DNA from: Crocinitomicaceae bacterium
Lineage (GTDB): Bacteria > Bacteroidota > Bacteroidia > Flavobacteriales_D > Crocinitomicaceae
DNA length: 53,502 nucleotides
Reading direction: 5' to 3'
Assembly (NCBI GenBank): GCA_024643555.1
Contig: JAHEMQ010000004.1
Coordinates: forward strand, 1-53,502
The translations under genes and the position numbers were made by a program. The notes beneath the pieces are model-generated. The model saw nothing but the letters and a program-made list of their open reading frames with translations. It was not told the DNA's origin and did not search any database. Below, one piece after another: positions 43,903 through 53,366 of this stretch (the stretch's first letter is position 1; every line of letters begins with the position of its first letter).

Positions 43903-46900
43903 ATGGTTCAAAAAATTACACGAACTTTTGCTGTTTTTGCTGGATTCATGTTTCTTTCCATCGTCTCTTTTGCTCAGAATGCGAGCGTGAAAGGAATGGT
44001 GAAAGATGCAGAAGGAAATGCACTATACAACGCATCAGTCACAGTTGAAGGTAAGTCCAAAGGCGCCATGACCAATGAAAAAGGTTTCTATGAAATCAAA
44101 GGTTTGAGTGCAGGATCTTATACCTTGATATTCCGTTACATGGGAATGGAATCTATCAAAGAAACAGTTGCTTTGCAAGAAAATCAATCGATTGTTAAAG
44201 ACGTCGTGTTACAATCCAAAGCGAAAGAAGAAGGAGAAGTGGTTGTCATTGGATACGGTACTTCAAGAACCAAAGATTTAACTGGTTCAGCTACAGTGAT
44301 CAATGAGAAAAACTTCGTTCAAGGTTCTTTGTCTACACCAGAACAATTAATCATGGGTAAAGTTGCCGGATTAAAGGTGACTTCCAATGATGGAGCACCA
44401 GGTTCAGGAAGTACGCTGAGACTGCGTGGTGGAACGTCCATCAACGCGAGTAATGATCCATTAATCGTTGTCGATGGTGTTCCGTTAGACAACGGTGGAA
44501 TTGCCGGTGTGGCCAATCCGTTGTCATTAATTAATCCAAATGACATTGCATCCTTTGTTGTTTTGAAAGATGCATCTGCTACAGCAATCTACGGTTCTCG
44601 TGCAGCGAATGGTGTCATCATCATTACTACGAAAAAAGGTGATGGTGGTAAAAACGCACCATTAAAAATTGTATTGGACTCCAAAATCTCGCAGTCAACC
44701 ATTGCAAAATATGCAGATGTTTTGAGCGCAGATTCCTTACGTTCTTTGGTCAATGCACGTGGTACAGCTGCGCAAAAAGCTTTGCTAGGTGATTCTAGTA
44801 CTGACTGGCAGAAGCAAGTTTTCCGCAAAGCAATGGTGTTGGATAATAACTTGTCCATTACAGGTGGAATTAAAAATTTCCCTTATCGTTTGTCCATAGG
44901 AAACAGAAATGAAAACGGAATTTTAAAACGCGATCAATTCAACCGTACTTCAGTTGGTTTGAACATGAGTCCAAGTTTCTTTAAAAACACCTTATTGGTG
45001 GAGTCAAATTTAAAATACATTCAAACAAGTTCTTTCTTCGCGAATCGCGGGGCTTTAGGTGCGGCATATTTCGATCCAACACAACCCGTTTTGTCAGGGA
45101 ACGAAAATTATGGTGGATATTTTGAATGGATTGATAACAACAAACCAAACACACTTTCTGCACGAAATCCTTTGGGATTAATTAACCAAACGGAGGACGT
45201 GAGTAAAGTAAATCGTGCCATTGCAAATGCCAAATTAACGTATAGTTTACCTTTCTTGGAAGGACTTAAAGCAATCGTAAATGTAGGAGGTGACTTCTCT
45301 GAAGGTTCAGGACATGTCATTACCGATTCTACATCCGCTGCAGGTTACTATACAAGAGGACGTTATTCTGAGTACTTATCCAGAAAAGAGAATAAATTGA
45401 TCGAAACGTACGCAACATACAATTCAGGAAAGAAATTTGGTGATCATGTATTTGATGTGACTGCTGGATATTCTTACCAAGATTGGATGAGCCGTGGACC
45501 AAATAATCCAACGTACAACCAAGCTAAAGATTCAATTATTGGCGCTGCGTCAAGCCCATATCCAAACTATACAAAAAATGTTTTGTTGTCCTACTACGCG
45601 CGAGCTATTTATAGCTTTAAAGGAAAATACATTGTGAATGCTTCCTTACGTCGTGATGGTTCTTCTCGATTCAGTCCGGAGCAACGTTGGGGACTTTTCC
45701 CGGCTGTTTCTGGAGCTTGGCTAATCTCTGAAGAGAATTTCTTAAAGGATTCTAAAACCGTAAACATGTTGAAGTTACGCGCTGGATGGGGTGTAACCGG
45801 ACAACAGGACGGAATCGGTGACTATGCATACATTGGTAACTACTTCCTTGGTGCAACAACCGCACAGTACGCGTTTGGTGGACAATACTACCAAGTTTTG
45901 CGTCCGGCTGGATTCGATGCCAATTTGAAATGGGAAACTACAGCAAGTTATAACTTAGGGATGGACTTCGGATTTAAAAACGATCGTTTCTCTGGAAGTT
46001 TAGATGTCTACCGTAAAGCGACGAGTGACTTGTTGGCAACGGTTCCAGTTCCTGCAGGAACAAACTTTACGAACATGATTTTAACGAACGTGGGTGGAAT
46101 GAGAAATCAAGGTATTGAGTTGAGTTTGAATACAGGTTTGATCGCGAAGAAAAACATGCGTTTGGATTGGATGGTCAATGCAACGTACAATCAAAACCGT
46201 GTGACTCAATTGTCTCGCATTGCTGATACGACTTCACCAGGAGTGATGGTTGGTGGAATCGGTGGTGGAATTGGAAACACCATTCAAATTCACCAAGTGG
46301 GATACCCAACTTTTACGTATTATGTGTACCACCAGCAATACGATTCCAATGGCGCTATGATTCAAGTGGGTGAGCAAGCAAATGTGGATGTCAATCACGA
46401 TGGTGTCATTAACTCATCTGATAAATGGAAAGACACAAGTGCATATGTAGATGTGAATCACGACGGAATCATCAATGTGGAAGACCGTTACTACGCTGGT
46501 CATGCAGCACCAAGCATCTTCCTTGGAACTTCCATGAACTTTACCTATAAAAAATGGTTTGCTGGATTCTCAATGAGAAGTGAATTAGGAGCTACTATTT
46601 ACAATAACATTCATTCGAATAGTGCAACTTTCCAAACGGTGGATGGAACGAAAAAATACTTGAATAACATCAGTTCATTGTACTACAATGATGAGGTTCA
46701 AAAAACGACAACTAACCAATTATTGTCAGATCATTACCTTGAGAAAGCGAACTTCTTACGAATGGACTTTGTGAACATCGGTTACCGATTTGGTAAGTTG
46801 AAATTTACAAACAATAAATTGGGATTGAACGCAAGCTTTACTGTTCAAAACGTATTTGTAGTGACGCACTACATGGGACAAGATCCTGAGGTGAATGGTG

Positions 46901-46965
46901 GAATTGACAACAATTTCTACCCACGTCCTCGCGTATACTCATTGAATCTAACATTTGACTTCTAA
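43903..46965 (+). CDS. SusC/RagA-family TonB-linked outer membrane transporter
   Basis: This 1020-residue outer membrane barrel imports oligosaccharides with energy from TonB. It has a signal peptide (1-25), a carboxypeptidase-regulatory-like domain (about 27-105), a plug starting EEGEVVVIGYGTSRTKDLTGS, and the barrel with LRLRGGTSINASNDPLIVVDGVPLDN and LKDASATAIYGSRAANGVI. The C-terminus ends in LNLTFDF as expected for a barrel. Near residues 828-858 are two Ca-binding-like loops, each with DVNHDG. It is followed 11 bp later by susD, so the two form a complex that takes up the alpha-glucans made by the upstream enzymes. Substrate is inferred from context. Confidence 0.95.
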   Translation: MVQKITRTFAVFAGFMFLSIVSFAQNASVKGMVKDAEGNALYNASVTVEGKSKGAMTNEKGFYEIKGLSAGSYTLIFRYMGMESIKETVALQENQSIVKDVVLQSKAKEEGEVVVIGYGTSRTKDLTGSATVINEKNFVQGSLSTPEQLIMGKVAGLKVTSNDGAPGSGSTLRLRGGTSINASNDPLIVVDGVPLDNGGIAGVANPLSLINPNDIASFVVLKDASATAIYGSRAANGVIIITTKKGDGGKNAPLKIVLDSKISQSTIAKYADVLSADSLRSLVNARGTAAQKALLGDSSTDWQKQVFRKAMVLDNNLSITGGIKNFPYRLSIGNRNENGILKRDQFNRTSVGLNMSPSFFKNTLLVESNLKYIQTSSFFANRGALGAAYFDPTQPVLSGNENYGGYFEWIDNNKPNTLSARNPLGLINQTEDVSKVNRAIANAKLTYSLPFLEGLKAIVNVGGDFSEGSGHVITDSTSAAGYYTRGRYSEYLSRKENKLIETYATYNSGKKFGDHVFDVTAGYSYQDWMSRGPNNPTYNQAKDSIIGAASSPYPNYTKNVLLSYYARAIYSFKGKYIVNASLRRDGSSRFSPEQRWGLFPAVSGAWLISEENFLKDSKTVNMLKLRAGWGVTGQQDGIGDYAYIGNYFLGATTAQYAFGGQYYQVLRPAGFDANLKWETTASYNLGMDFGFKNDRFSGSLDVYRKATSDLLATVPVPAGTNFTNMILTNVGGMRNQGIELSLNTGLIAKKNMRLDWMVNATYNQNRVTQLSRIADTTSPGVMVGGIGGGIGNTIQIHQVGYPTFTYYVYHQQYDSNGAMIQVGEQANVDVNHDGVINSSDKWKDTSAYVDVNHDGIINVEDRYYAGHAAPSIFLGTSMNFTYKKWFAGFSMRSELGATIYNNIHSNSATFQTVDGTKKYLNNISSLYYNDEVQKTTTNQLLSDHYLEKANFLRMDFVNIGYRFGKLKFTNNKLGLNASFTVQNVFVVTHYMGQDPEVNGGIDNNFYPRPRVYSLNLTFDF
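46384..46476 (+). repeat. Duplicated DVNHDG calcium-binding-like motif in susC
   Basis: Two 30-base units (46384-46413 and 46447-46476) share 23 of 30 bases and code VDVNHDGVIN and VDVNHDGIIN, 21 residues apart. Each has the D-x-N-x-D-G-x-I spacing of an EF-hand-like loop. Confidence 0.75.
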
Positions 46966-46976
46966 AAATGATAGCC

Positions 46977-48551
46977 ATGAAAAAAATAATCGCTTATACT
47001 TTTATTACAGCTTCCTTATTCTTGGTTTCATGTAATAAACAATTAAATCAGTCGCCTAAATACGGTTTAAATGCCGAGGCAGTTTACAGCAATCCAGATC
47101 AATACATCCATGTATTAGCGAAATTGTATTCTGGAATGTCCATGACTGGAAATCAAGGTCCAGCTGGATCAGCAGATATTGCGGGAATCGATGAAGGATT
47201 CTCTGCTTACATTCGTGTATTGTGGAACCTTCAAGAACTTCCAACAGATGAAGCTATTTGTGGTTGGAACGACCCAGGAATTCCAGATTTGAACAAATCG
47301 CAATGGAATGCTGATAACGTTTGGGTAAAAGGTATGTACTACCGCATTTACTACCAAATCACTCTATGTAACGAGTTTATTTGGCAAGCACGTGAGGAGA
47401 AATTGACAACACGTGGATTTACAGAGGCACAGTTGGCTGAAATTCGTACATATCGCGAAGAGGCTCGTTTTTTACGCGCAATGGCTTACTACCATGCGAT
47501 GGATTTATTTGGTAATGTTCCGTTTGTAACAGAAAATGATCGCGTTGGAGCTTTTGAACCGGAGCAAATTAAACGTGCAGATTTGTTCAACTACATTGAG
47601 AATGAGTTGAAAGCTGTTGAAACGAAATTGTTGGATCCATCAGCTGTTCCTTACGGACGCGCTTCTAAATCGGCTGCCCAATCGCTAATGGCAAAAATGT
47701 ACTTGAATGCTGAAGTGTATTTAGGTGCTGGAAATGACCGTTATTCAGAATGTGCAACGTATTGTGAGAAAGTGATGAATTCAGGTGCTTTTGCATTGGA
47801 TGATCATTATCAAGATTTATTCTTAGCAGATAATAATACTTCACCGGAAATCATCTTCCCAATCGTTTATGATGGATTGTATGCGCAAACTTGGGGTGGT
47901 ACAACATTCTTAGTATGTGCGTCTCTGGGGGGAAGCATGGTGGCTGCGGATTATGGTGTGAATGGTAAATGGGGTGGATTGCGTGCAACTGCACCATTTG
48001 TAAATAAATTTGCAGATACTACGCTTGATACGCGTTGGATGTTCTATACAGCAGGTCAGCAAAAAGACATCACTAGCATGTCGACGTTTACCCAAGGATA
48101 TGCAAATCCGAAGTTTAAAAATAAAACATCTGCAGGAGCGGTGGCATCAAATAATGCGACCTCACCTCATACTGATATCGATTTTCCAATGTTCCGATTG
48201 GGTGACGTGTATTTGATGTATGCTGAAGCGCAATTGCGATTAGGAAATTCTGCTACAGCAATTCAATATGTAAACTACATTCGTGAAAGAGGGTATGGGA
48301 ATGCTTCGTATAATGTAACAAGCTTGACTTTAGATGACATTCTTGACGAACGTGCGCGTGAAATGCAATGGGAAGCAACAAGAAGAACGGATTTAATTCG
48401 ATTTGGATACTTTACTAGTGGAAATTACGTCTGGCCATTCAAAGGTGGAGATGTAGCTGGAGTTGCAGTACCATCTTATGTGAATCTATATCCGATTCCA
48501 ACTGCGGATATCGTATTAAATAGAAATCTAACCCAAAATACAGGGTACTAA
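46977..48551 (+). CDS. SusD/RagB-family outer membrane lipoprotein
   Basis: This 524-residue protein starts at ATG 46977 (an earlier ATG at 46968 adds MIA) and has a lipobox LVSC, with C19 as the lipidated residue. SusD-type features are RFLRAMAYYHAMDLFGNVPFV, TPR-like helices, and the C-terminal LTLDDILDERAREMQWEATRRTDLIRFG and YPIPTADI segments. It caps the SusC channel and binds the glucan. SusC-SusD is the standard order. A clear terminator follows 23 bp after the stop, so no SusE/SusF lipoprotein gene belongs to this unit. Confidence 0.95.
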   Translation: MKKIIAYTFITASLFLVSCNKQLNQSPKYGLNAEAVYSNPDQYIHVLAKLYSGMSMTGNQGPAGSADIAGIDEGFSAYIRVLWNLQELPTDEAICGWNDPGIPDLNKSQWNADNVWVKGMYYRIYYQITLCNEFIWQAREEKLTTRGFTEAQLAEIRTYREEARFLRAMAYYHAMDLFGNVPFVTENDRVGAFEPEQIKRADLFNYIENELKAVETKLLDPSAVPYGRASKSAAQSLMAKMYLNAEVYLGAGNDRYSECATYCEKVMNSGAFALDDHYQDLFLADNNTSPEIIFPIVYDGLYAQTWGGTTFLVCASLGGSMVAADYGVNGKWGGLRATAPFVNKFADTTLDTRWMFYTAGQQKDITSMSTFTQGYANPKFKNKTSAGAVASNNATSPHTDIDFPMFRLGDVYLMYAEAQLRLGNSATAIQYVNYIRERGYGNASYNVTSLTLDDILDERAREMQWEATRRTDLIRFGYFTSGNYVWPFKGGDVAGVAVPSYVNLYPIPTADIVLNRNLTQNTGY

Positions 48552-48573
48552 CATTGAACATGTTGATTGATGG

Positions 48574-48603
48574 AAAGGGGAGGTCTTCGGGTCTCCCTTT
48601 TTT
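48574..48603 (+). terminator. Terminator after susD
   Basis: GGGAGGTC, a TTCG tetraloop, and GGTCTCCC (with two G-U pairs) are followed by six T: a stable UUCG-type hairpin. Confidence 0.85.
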
Positions 48604-48637
48604 ATGACCGTTCAATCCGTTTCGTAATTGAATGACA

Positions 48638-48677
48638 TAAAAAAACCGTAAAGAATAAGTTCTCTACGGTTTTTTTA
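48638..48677 (-). terminator. Terminator after the minus-strand lipoprotein gene
   Basis: On the minus strand AACCGTAGAGAA pairs with TTCTTTACGGTT around a short loop, followed by a long T run; the A run on the other side lets it work from both strands. It separates the two convergent operons. Confidence 0.75.
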
Positions 48678-48695
48678 GTTGTAAAATTGAATGCG

Positions 48696-49457
48696 CTAAA
48701 AGTAAATAGAAAATTCTCCTATAGCCGTTGTAGATTTCTTCTCTGTGATCGTGGTTTTTTTCTCCGTTTTTAGTGTGGCATTTGGATGTTGTGGATCATT
48801 TCCAAGCACATAAATTCGGTAATCTCCGTTCTGTAATCCTTCAAATGCAAAAGACCCGGTATTATCAGTAAGAACCATGTCAGAATAGAAAGTATTCGTT
48901 CCGTACACAATAAATACTTCATGATCACCGGCCATTTGTGTGTAACCTTGACCATCAGATTTTCCTTGATTGATGACATCAATAGAAAAAGAGGTAGTCC
49001 CGTTATCTGCATCTGTTACCGGTACATTTGAATTGTAGAGGATATGCAAAATATCTTGTGTTCTTGTCACAGTAAATGGAGCAGATGTCACTCCAGCCAA
49101 TGCTAACTGGGTTTTTTGTGCGATGTCCACATTTGAGTCACTATAATTAAACGTTACTGGTATTCCTATTCTTCCTTGTAAATGCGGGTCTGCTTCTGAA
49201 ATCCATGTAGGATTCACATAGTACACGTAATAATAAAGATTGGAATTTCCACTGTTCAATAACCAATAATCTCCATGTTCAAGGTTCGATCCATTGGTGC
49301 AAAGCACATCTATGTTTTCCGCTTGACCCACACTAGCAACTTTTGTTCCTTTTACAGTACCCGTAATCATGGAAGTGCCGCCAGTTCCAGCTGTTTTATG
49401 GCAGGAAGAAAAAAGCATTCCTGCACTCAGATAAAAAATAATATAAGTTCGTTTCAT
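48696..49457 (-). CDS. Lipoprotein of unknown function, coupled to CotH
   Basis: I do not recognise a named family. The 253-residue protein has a lipoprotein signal (lipobox LFSSC, C19). A central beta-rich part (about 55-125) has GDYWLLNSGNSNLYYYVYYV and GRIGIPVTFN, similar to a surface/virion-type domain seen widely. A late carboxypeptidase-regulatory-like fold follows (TGSFAFEGLQNGDYRIYVLG). It starts one base after the CotH gene stop, so it is surely cotranscribed with it. It may be a surface substrate or partner of that CotH protein, which is inference. Domain matches are by eye. Confidence 0.6.
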   Translation of the reverse strand: MKRTYIIFYLSAGMLFSSCHKTAGTGGTSMITGTVKGTKVASVGQAENIDVLCTNGSNLEHGDYWLLNSGNSNLYYYVYYVNPTWISEADPHLQGRIGIPVTFNYSDSNVDIAQKTQLALAGVTSAPFTVTRTQDILHILYNSNVPVTDADNGTTSFSIDVINQGKSDGQGYTQMAGDHEVFIVYGTNTFYSDMVLTDNTGSFAFEGLQNGDYRIYVLGNDPQHPNATLKTEKKTTITEKKSTTAIGEFSIYF

Positions 49458-49458
49458 A

Positions 49459-51642
49459 TCAATGTTGAATCATTATTTTAATCGGTGAACTAGTCACATT
49501 TTTTACATGCAAATAATACATTCCGTTCGCTAAATCTTCTGTTGCGATGGTTTGAGTATCTGCGTAAGCTACTTTCATTCGGTGCACGGTTTGTCCGAAG
49601 GCATTCATTAATTCAAGTTCATCGTTTATTTTCAATCCTTCCACGTATAGCAGTTCATGCGATGGATTTGGAAAAACGTTTAGTGAGCTTGCCAAATGAT
49701 TAGCTATCCCTAATGAATGACACGTACCGAACATATTGGCATCCATCCAAGCCGTTCGAGCGAGAATCCAGTTTTTTAAGTAGGTAATTTCTTCTTGATA
49801 GCTTGTTCCAACATAGTTGTTCGGCCAAACATAAACACCTAGAATAGGCCAACGATTGTAATTGCGCGACGCAGGTTCGGTTAAAATTGTCGCCATGGAA
49901 TCTATGTAATGGATGAGACTTGAATCACTCAAATAACTTGTTCTTAAATCACTCCAACGACAATTCACATTATTTGCAAACACGGTATCTTCCAGCATTC
50001 GGTTAAACCAAAATGGATTCATGTTTGCTCCATTACCTTGACACACGGAATTGAAATTAATTTCCCAGCCCGACGTTTGTCCACCTTGACAGTAATTGGC
50101 ATTCCCCCAAGCGATATTGTAATCCCATAATGGTCCTGCGAATAATTTACCCCCCTCACTGTATCGTTTTTTGTGAAGAAAAGTTGAAATGCGATATCCA
50201 TCTACGTTTTTTGATAATTCATTTACCAATAAGTAATCAATGAACGATAACTCATCTGCATACGCTCGAAATCCGGTTAATGGATCAGCGAAATTTACAC
50301 CTTTCAATACTGTTTCCCAATTGTCTACGTAGTCATGAATGTAGGACAATTGCAGTGGATGTAATTCGCTGATATCCGGATCGTGCAATTGATAATACAT
50401 TGGTCCAGTACTTGGTGCTTGTGCTGTAAAGGGCGAAGTCCAGGCGATCACGCCGCCTGCGGTCGTTTTATCCACTTTGAGGATATATCCTCCAGTCAAT
50501 TGGTTGTCTAAAGTATCTGAGTAATGCATGGGATCCACATTGACTCTTCCAGGATTCACCTTTATGCGTTCCATTAATACGTAAACACCAATATATGAAC
50601 CATTTAAAACGACTTCACACAATTTTGTCCTTGGCGCATAATGTCCCATTTCTCTACCTAATTCATAGGTAAGCATGTTGCGAATCATGGCCTTGTCTGT
50701 ATATGGCGCATAAAGAATCCAATCATTGTCACTCGGCCAATCGAAAAGCGAAACATTGTAATTGACAGAGTCAGGGCCTCTCGTTTCAAGTCCGTATGAT
50801 TTCATTGGAAAAGTATTCGACGAAGACCCCCTTTTCTCAATCGCAATTTGTCCATAAAACTCGTTATACGGATCGGAAATATGGTTCAGTTGGTTGTCTC
50901 CGTTGAAAATGATCCCCATGGTTCCATCGATTTTGGGCTCGTCAGGAATATCTACGTTATACGTGTCTAAAACCACAATCGGTAAATTGGAACTCGTTAA
51001 AATCACTGGTGGAACAAACCAAGTAGGGGTAGGTCCGTAGGTTGTACTTGGATTATTGACACCAACACTCAGAAAATTCCGACAAGTGAAGTCATTGGAA
51101 TTTGCAGCTTGATTGTGCACTTCAACGCAAAAAACATTGGTCCCATTGATCAATAAACTAGTGAGTTGATTCTGAGTAAAAAACAATTGATCGGGGTATT
51201 GATTTTGATAGAGTTTGGCCTCGTGTGAAATGGTTGCAAGTTGATTAAAGCTTGGTTGACCAGAGCCACTCATTCCATTACGCGCTACCTCGACACCATT
51301 TAAATAAGCAACAAAGCCATCGTCATAATCGAAATTGAGAACTAAACCAACCAGTTGATTCACGTTCGCAATATTGAATTCAATTCGTGTATAAACAGAA
51401 ATGGCATTAGTGGGTAGGGTAGTGTTATCATCGTTATCTCCAAATCCAAATCCGCCTGGACCTTGAGTCCATGAACTCGCGTCAAAAGCAGGTGAAATCC
51501 ATAATGCTGAAGTCGTAGAGGTAGGCACTTTATAATGCCATGAACTATTGTCATTCACGACTGTTTCCCAGTGATCCAGTTGTGCAAATGATTTTGCTGA
51601 GAAAACACCAAGTAATAAAAGAATGACGGTAATGATTTTCAT
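49459..51642 (-). CDS. Secreted CotH-family protein with T9SS sorting domain
   Basis: From ATG 51642 this 727-residue protein has a signal peptide (ending KSFAQ) and a beta-sandwich N-terminal domain of about 160 residues (WETVVNDNSSWHYKV, VGLVLNFDYDDGFVAYLNG). The CotH domain (about 210-610) has IEKRGSSSNTFPMKSYGLE, VLNGSYIGVYVLMERIKV and the acidic motif GPLWDYNIAWGNA (about 505-517). A type A sorting domain closes it (VFPNPSHELLYVEG to IKIMIQH). CotH in Bacillus is an atypical protein kinase, but the activity here is unproven. The start uses an ATGA overlap with lnt and the stop is one base from the lipoprotein gene. Confidence 0.85.
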   Translation of the reverse strand: MKIITVILLLLGVFSAKSFAQLDHWETVVNDNSSWHYKVPTSTTSALWISPAFDASSWTQGPGGFGFGDNDDNTTLPTNAISVYTRIEFNIANVNQLVGLVLNFDYDDGFVAYLNGVEVARNGMSGSGQPSFNQLATISHEAKLYQNQYPDQLFFTQNQLTSLLINGTNVFCVEVHNQAANSNDFTCRNFLSVGVNNPSTTYGPTPTWFVPPVILTSSNLPIVVLDTYNVDIPDEPKIDGTMGIIFNGDNQLNHISDPYNEFYGQIAIEKRGSSSNTFPMKSYGLETRGPDSVNYNVSLFDWPSDNDWILYAPYTDKAMIRNMLTYELGREMGHYAPRTKLCEVVLNGSYIGVYVLMERIKVNPGRVNVDPMHYSDTLDNQLTGGYILKVDKTTAGGVIAWTSPFTAQAPSTGPMYYQLHDPDISELHPLQLSYIHDYVDNWETVLKGVNFADPLTGFRAYADELSFIDYLLVNELSKNVDGYRISTFLHKKRYSEGGKLFAGPLWDYNIAWGNANYCQGGQTSGWEINFNSVCQGNGANMNPFWFNRMLEDTVFANNVNCRWSDLRTSYLSDSSLIHYIDSMATILTEPASRNYNRWPILGVYVWPNNYVGTSYQEEITYLKNWILARTAWMDANMFGTCHSLGIANHLASSLNVFPNPSHELLYVEGLKINDELELMNAFGQTVHRMKVAYADTQTIATEDLANGMYYLHVKNVTSSPIKIMIQH

Positions 51643-53255
51643 TCTTCGCAAGGTACGGATTTGTTTCTGTTTTTGAAAGCGTAAAGAATAGATAACATAA
51701 GAATTATCAAACTTAAAAGGTAAGCTATTTGTCCTAAATAGTCACCATGTTTCGTATAAAATGTCATCCTTCCCAAGGTTGGAATCGCGACTTGAAACGC
51801 TGCCTCTTTCCAATAACCTGTTTCTTTTACGGTGCCCCCAAATTCATCAAACACACCGCTTTTACCTGTGTTTGCACTTCGAACTACCCAGCGTCGGTTT
51901 TCAATGGCGCGAAGAGCGGAAAACGAAAAATGCTGTTTGTATCCTGGTGAATCTCCCCACCAACCATCGTTGGTAATCACGGATAAAATCGAAGCACCTT
52001 GGCGCACCTGTTTAGCAACAAAGTCCCCGTAAATGGACTCATAACATACGATTGGTGCTAAGGTGTTCTTCGCGTGAAAAACTTTTGGTTCCTTTTCAAT
52101 TCCCAAGGTTCCGGAAGTACCGCCATTTTCAATTGCTAAGGTCTCTAAAAAAGGAAAGATATTCGAGAATGGAATCATTTCGACTCCTGGAACCAATTTG
52201 GATTTATGAATAAAACTTGGTTCACCCTTCTGCGGGATATGCAGTGAACTATTGTAACTCTCATAGTAAATTCGTTGTCCTGGAATGTACACGCTGGCAC
52301 GAGAGTGTTTGGTGTCAAATAATTCAACCGTCGATGCGCCAATCAGCAATGCTGCTTTTCCCCAATGTTGCATTTCGTTTTGTATCATCGAATAAAAGGG
52401 AAGTCCTTGTAATCTAGATTCAATGAAGCCTTGACTAATAGCTGTTTCAGGACCAACGACCAAATCAGTGGTGGAATCCACCACAGAATTCGCAAGCTTA
52501 AAAAAGCGTTGAAGTTGTTGTTCATTACTTGTTCCTAAAGCAAACTTCTCGTTGTAGGGATCAACGTTCGGTTGAACCACCGCCACATTGTAAAGTCGTG
52601 CACCTTTGAAAGGTAAAATAGGTAGTTTTTTCCAGCTAAAAACAATTGGAAGCATAAACATGAATAGAGAGCTAATTAACCAAGTATTCCATTTTTTATT
52701 TTTATGTATCCACACAGATCGAAACCATTGAAATAGTAGAATATTTACTGCAAGCACCCAAGCACTACCACCGAAAACACCTGTGTATTCATACCATTGA
52801 ATCCAACTTGTGCGAATACTGAAAAAGTTTCCTAATGTTAACCAAGGCCAGGAAAGGTCCCAGTTGAAATGAAAATATTCAAAACTCATCCAAAGTGGAA
52901 TGAGTATCCAAATTGCCCAACTAGACTTTAGTCCCTTCTTTACGAAGTGAAAAAGAACAAAAGTGAGCGACATGAACAAGGTATTGAAGACAAAAGCTAA
53001 CAGTGCGCCAATGAAGGAAGAATTGGCTACCCACCAGGTTGTTCCTAAATTGAAGATTAAAAAAGCGAGATAAGTTTGAAGGAACAAGTGCCATCCACCC
53101 TTGGATTTCTCTTTTAAATCTTCGGATAGAAACAAGAGCGGCACAAAGCCTACAAAAACAAGCGGTGTAATACTTCCGGTATATGGAAACGAAATGCTCA
53201 GAAGGATTCCGGAACAAATGCTCAAAAGGTAACGTTGCGCTCGGGTGAGGTTCAT
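51639..53255 (-). CDS. lnt: Apolipoprotein N-acyltransferase
   Basis: This 538-residue inner-membrane enzyme adds the third acyl chain to lipoproteins. It has an N-terminal membrane part of about six to seven helices (residues 8-225) and a periplasmic nitrilase-like domain (about 230-500). The catalytic triad is visible as E in VVGPETAIS (about 268), K in HKSKLVPGVE (about 352) and C in IVCYESIYGDF (about 402). A last helix lies near 510-530. The gene heads a unit with the CotH gene, linked by ATGA. Its product would complete lipoproteins such as the one encoded two genes later. Confidence 0.95.
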   Translation of the reverse strand: MNLTRAQRYLLSICSGILLSISFPYTGSITPLVFVGFVPLLFLSEDLKEKSKGGWHLFLQTYLAFLIFNLGTTWWVANSSFIGALLAFVFNTLFMSLTFVLFHFVKKGLKSSWAIWILIPLWMSFEYFHFNWDLSWPWLTLGNFFSIRTSWIQWYEYTGVFGGSAWVLAVNILLFQWFRSVWIHKNKKWNTWLISSLFMFMLPIVFSWKKLPILPFKGARLYNVAVVQPNVDPYNEKFALGTSNEQQLQRFFKLANSVVDSTTDLVVGPETAISQGFIESRLQGLPFYSMIQNEMQHWGKAALLIGASTVELFDTKHSRASVYIPGQRIYYESYNSSLHIPQKGEPSFIHKSKLVPGVEMIPFSNIFPFLETLAIENGGTSGTLGIEKEPKVFHAKNTLAPIVCYESIYGDFVAKQVRQGASILSVITNDGWWGDSPGYKQHFSFSALRAIENRRWVVRSANTGKSGVFDEFGGTVKETGYWKEAAFQVAIPTLGRMTFYTKHGDYLGQIAYLLSLIILMLSILYAFKNRNKSVPCEE

Positions 53256-53320
53256 GAAATGCGTTTGAATAAAGGTACTAATTTTGACCGAATCAGCATT
53301 GACCAGTAAATTTCAGGGCA

Positions 53321-53347
53321 AAAAAAAGACCGCGATTGCGGTCTTTT
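53321..53347 (-). terminator. Terminator of the rpmA unit
   Basis: AAAAGACCGC, loop, GCGGTCTTTT: a perfect ten-bp stem. On the minus strand it is followed by a run of T, ending the L27 transcript before lnt. Confidence 0.8.
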
Positions 53348-53366
53348 AAATAGTATCATCTATCAA

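Noticed and set aside
34179-48551. Idea that the glucan locus is a recently acquired genomic island
   Set aside because: No tRNA attachment site, integrase, insertion sequence or direct repeats flank it, and base composition and promoters look like the rest of the window.
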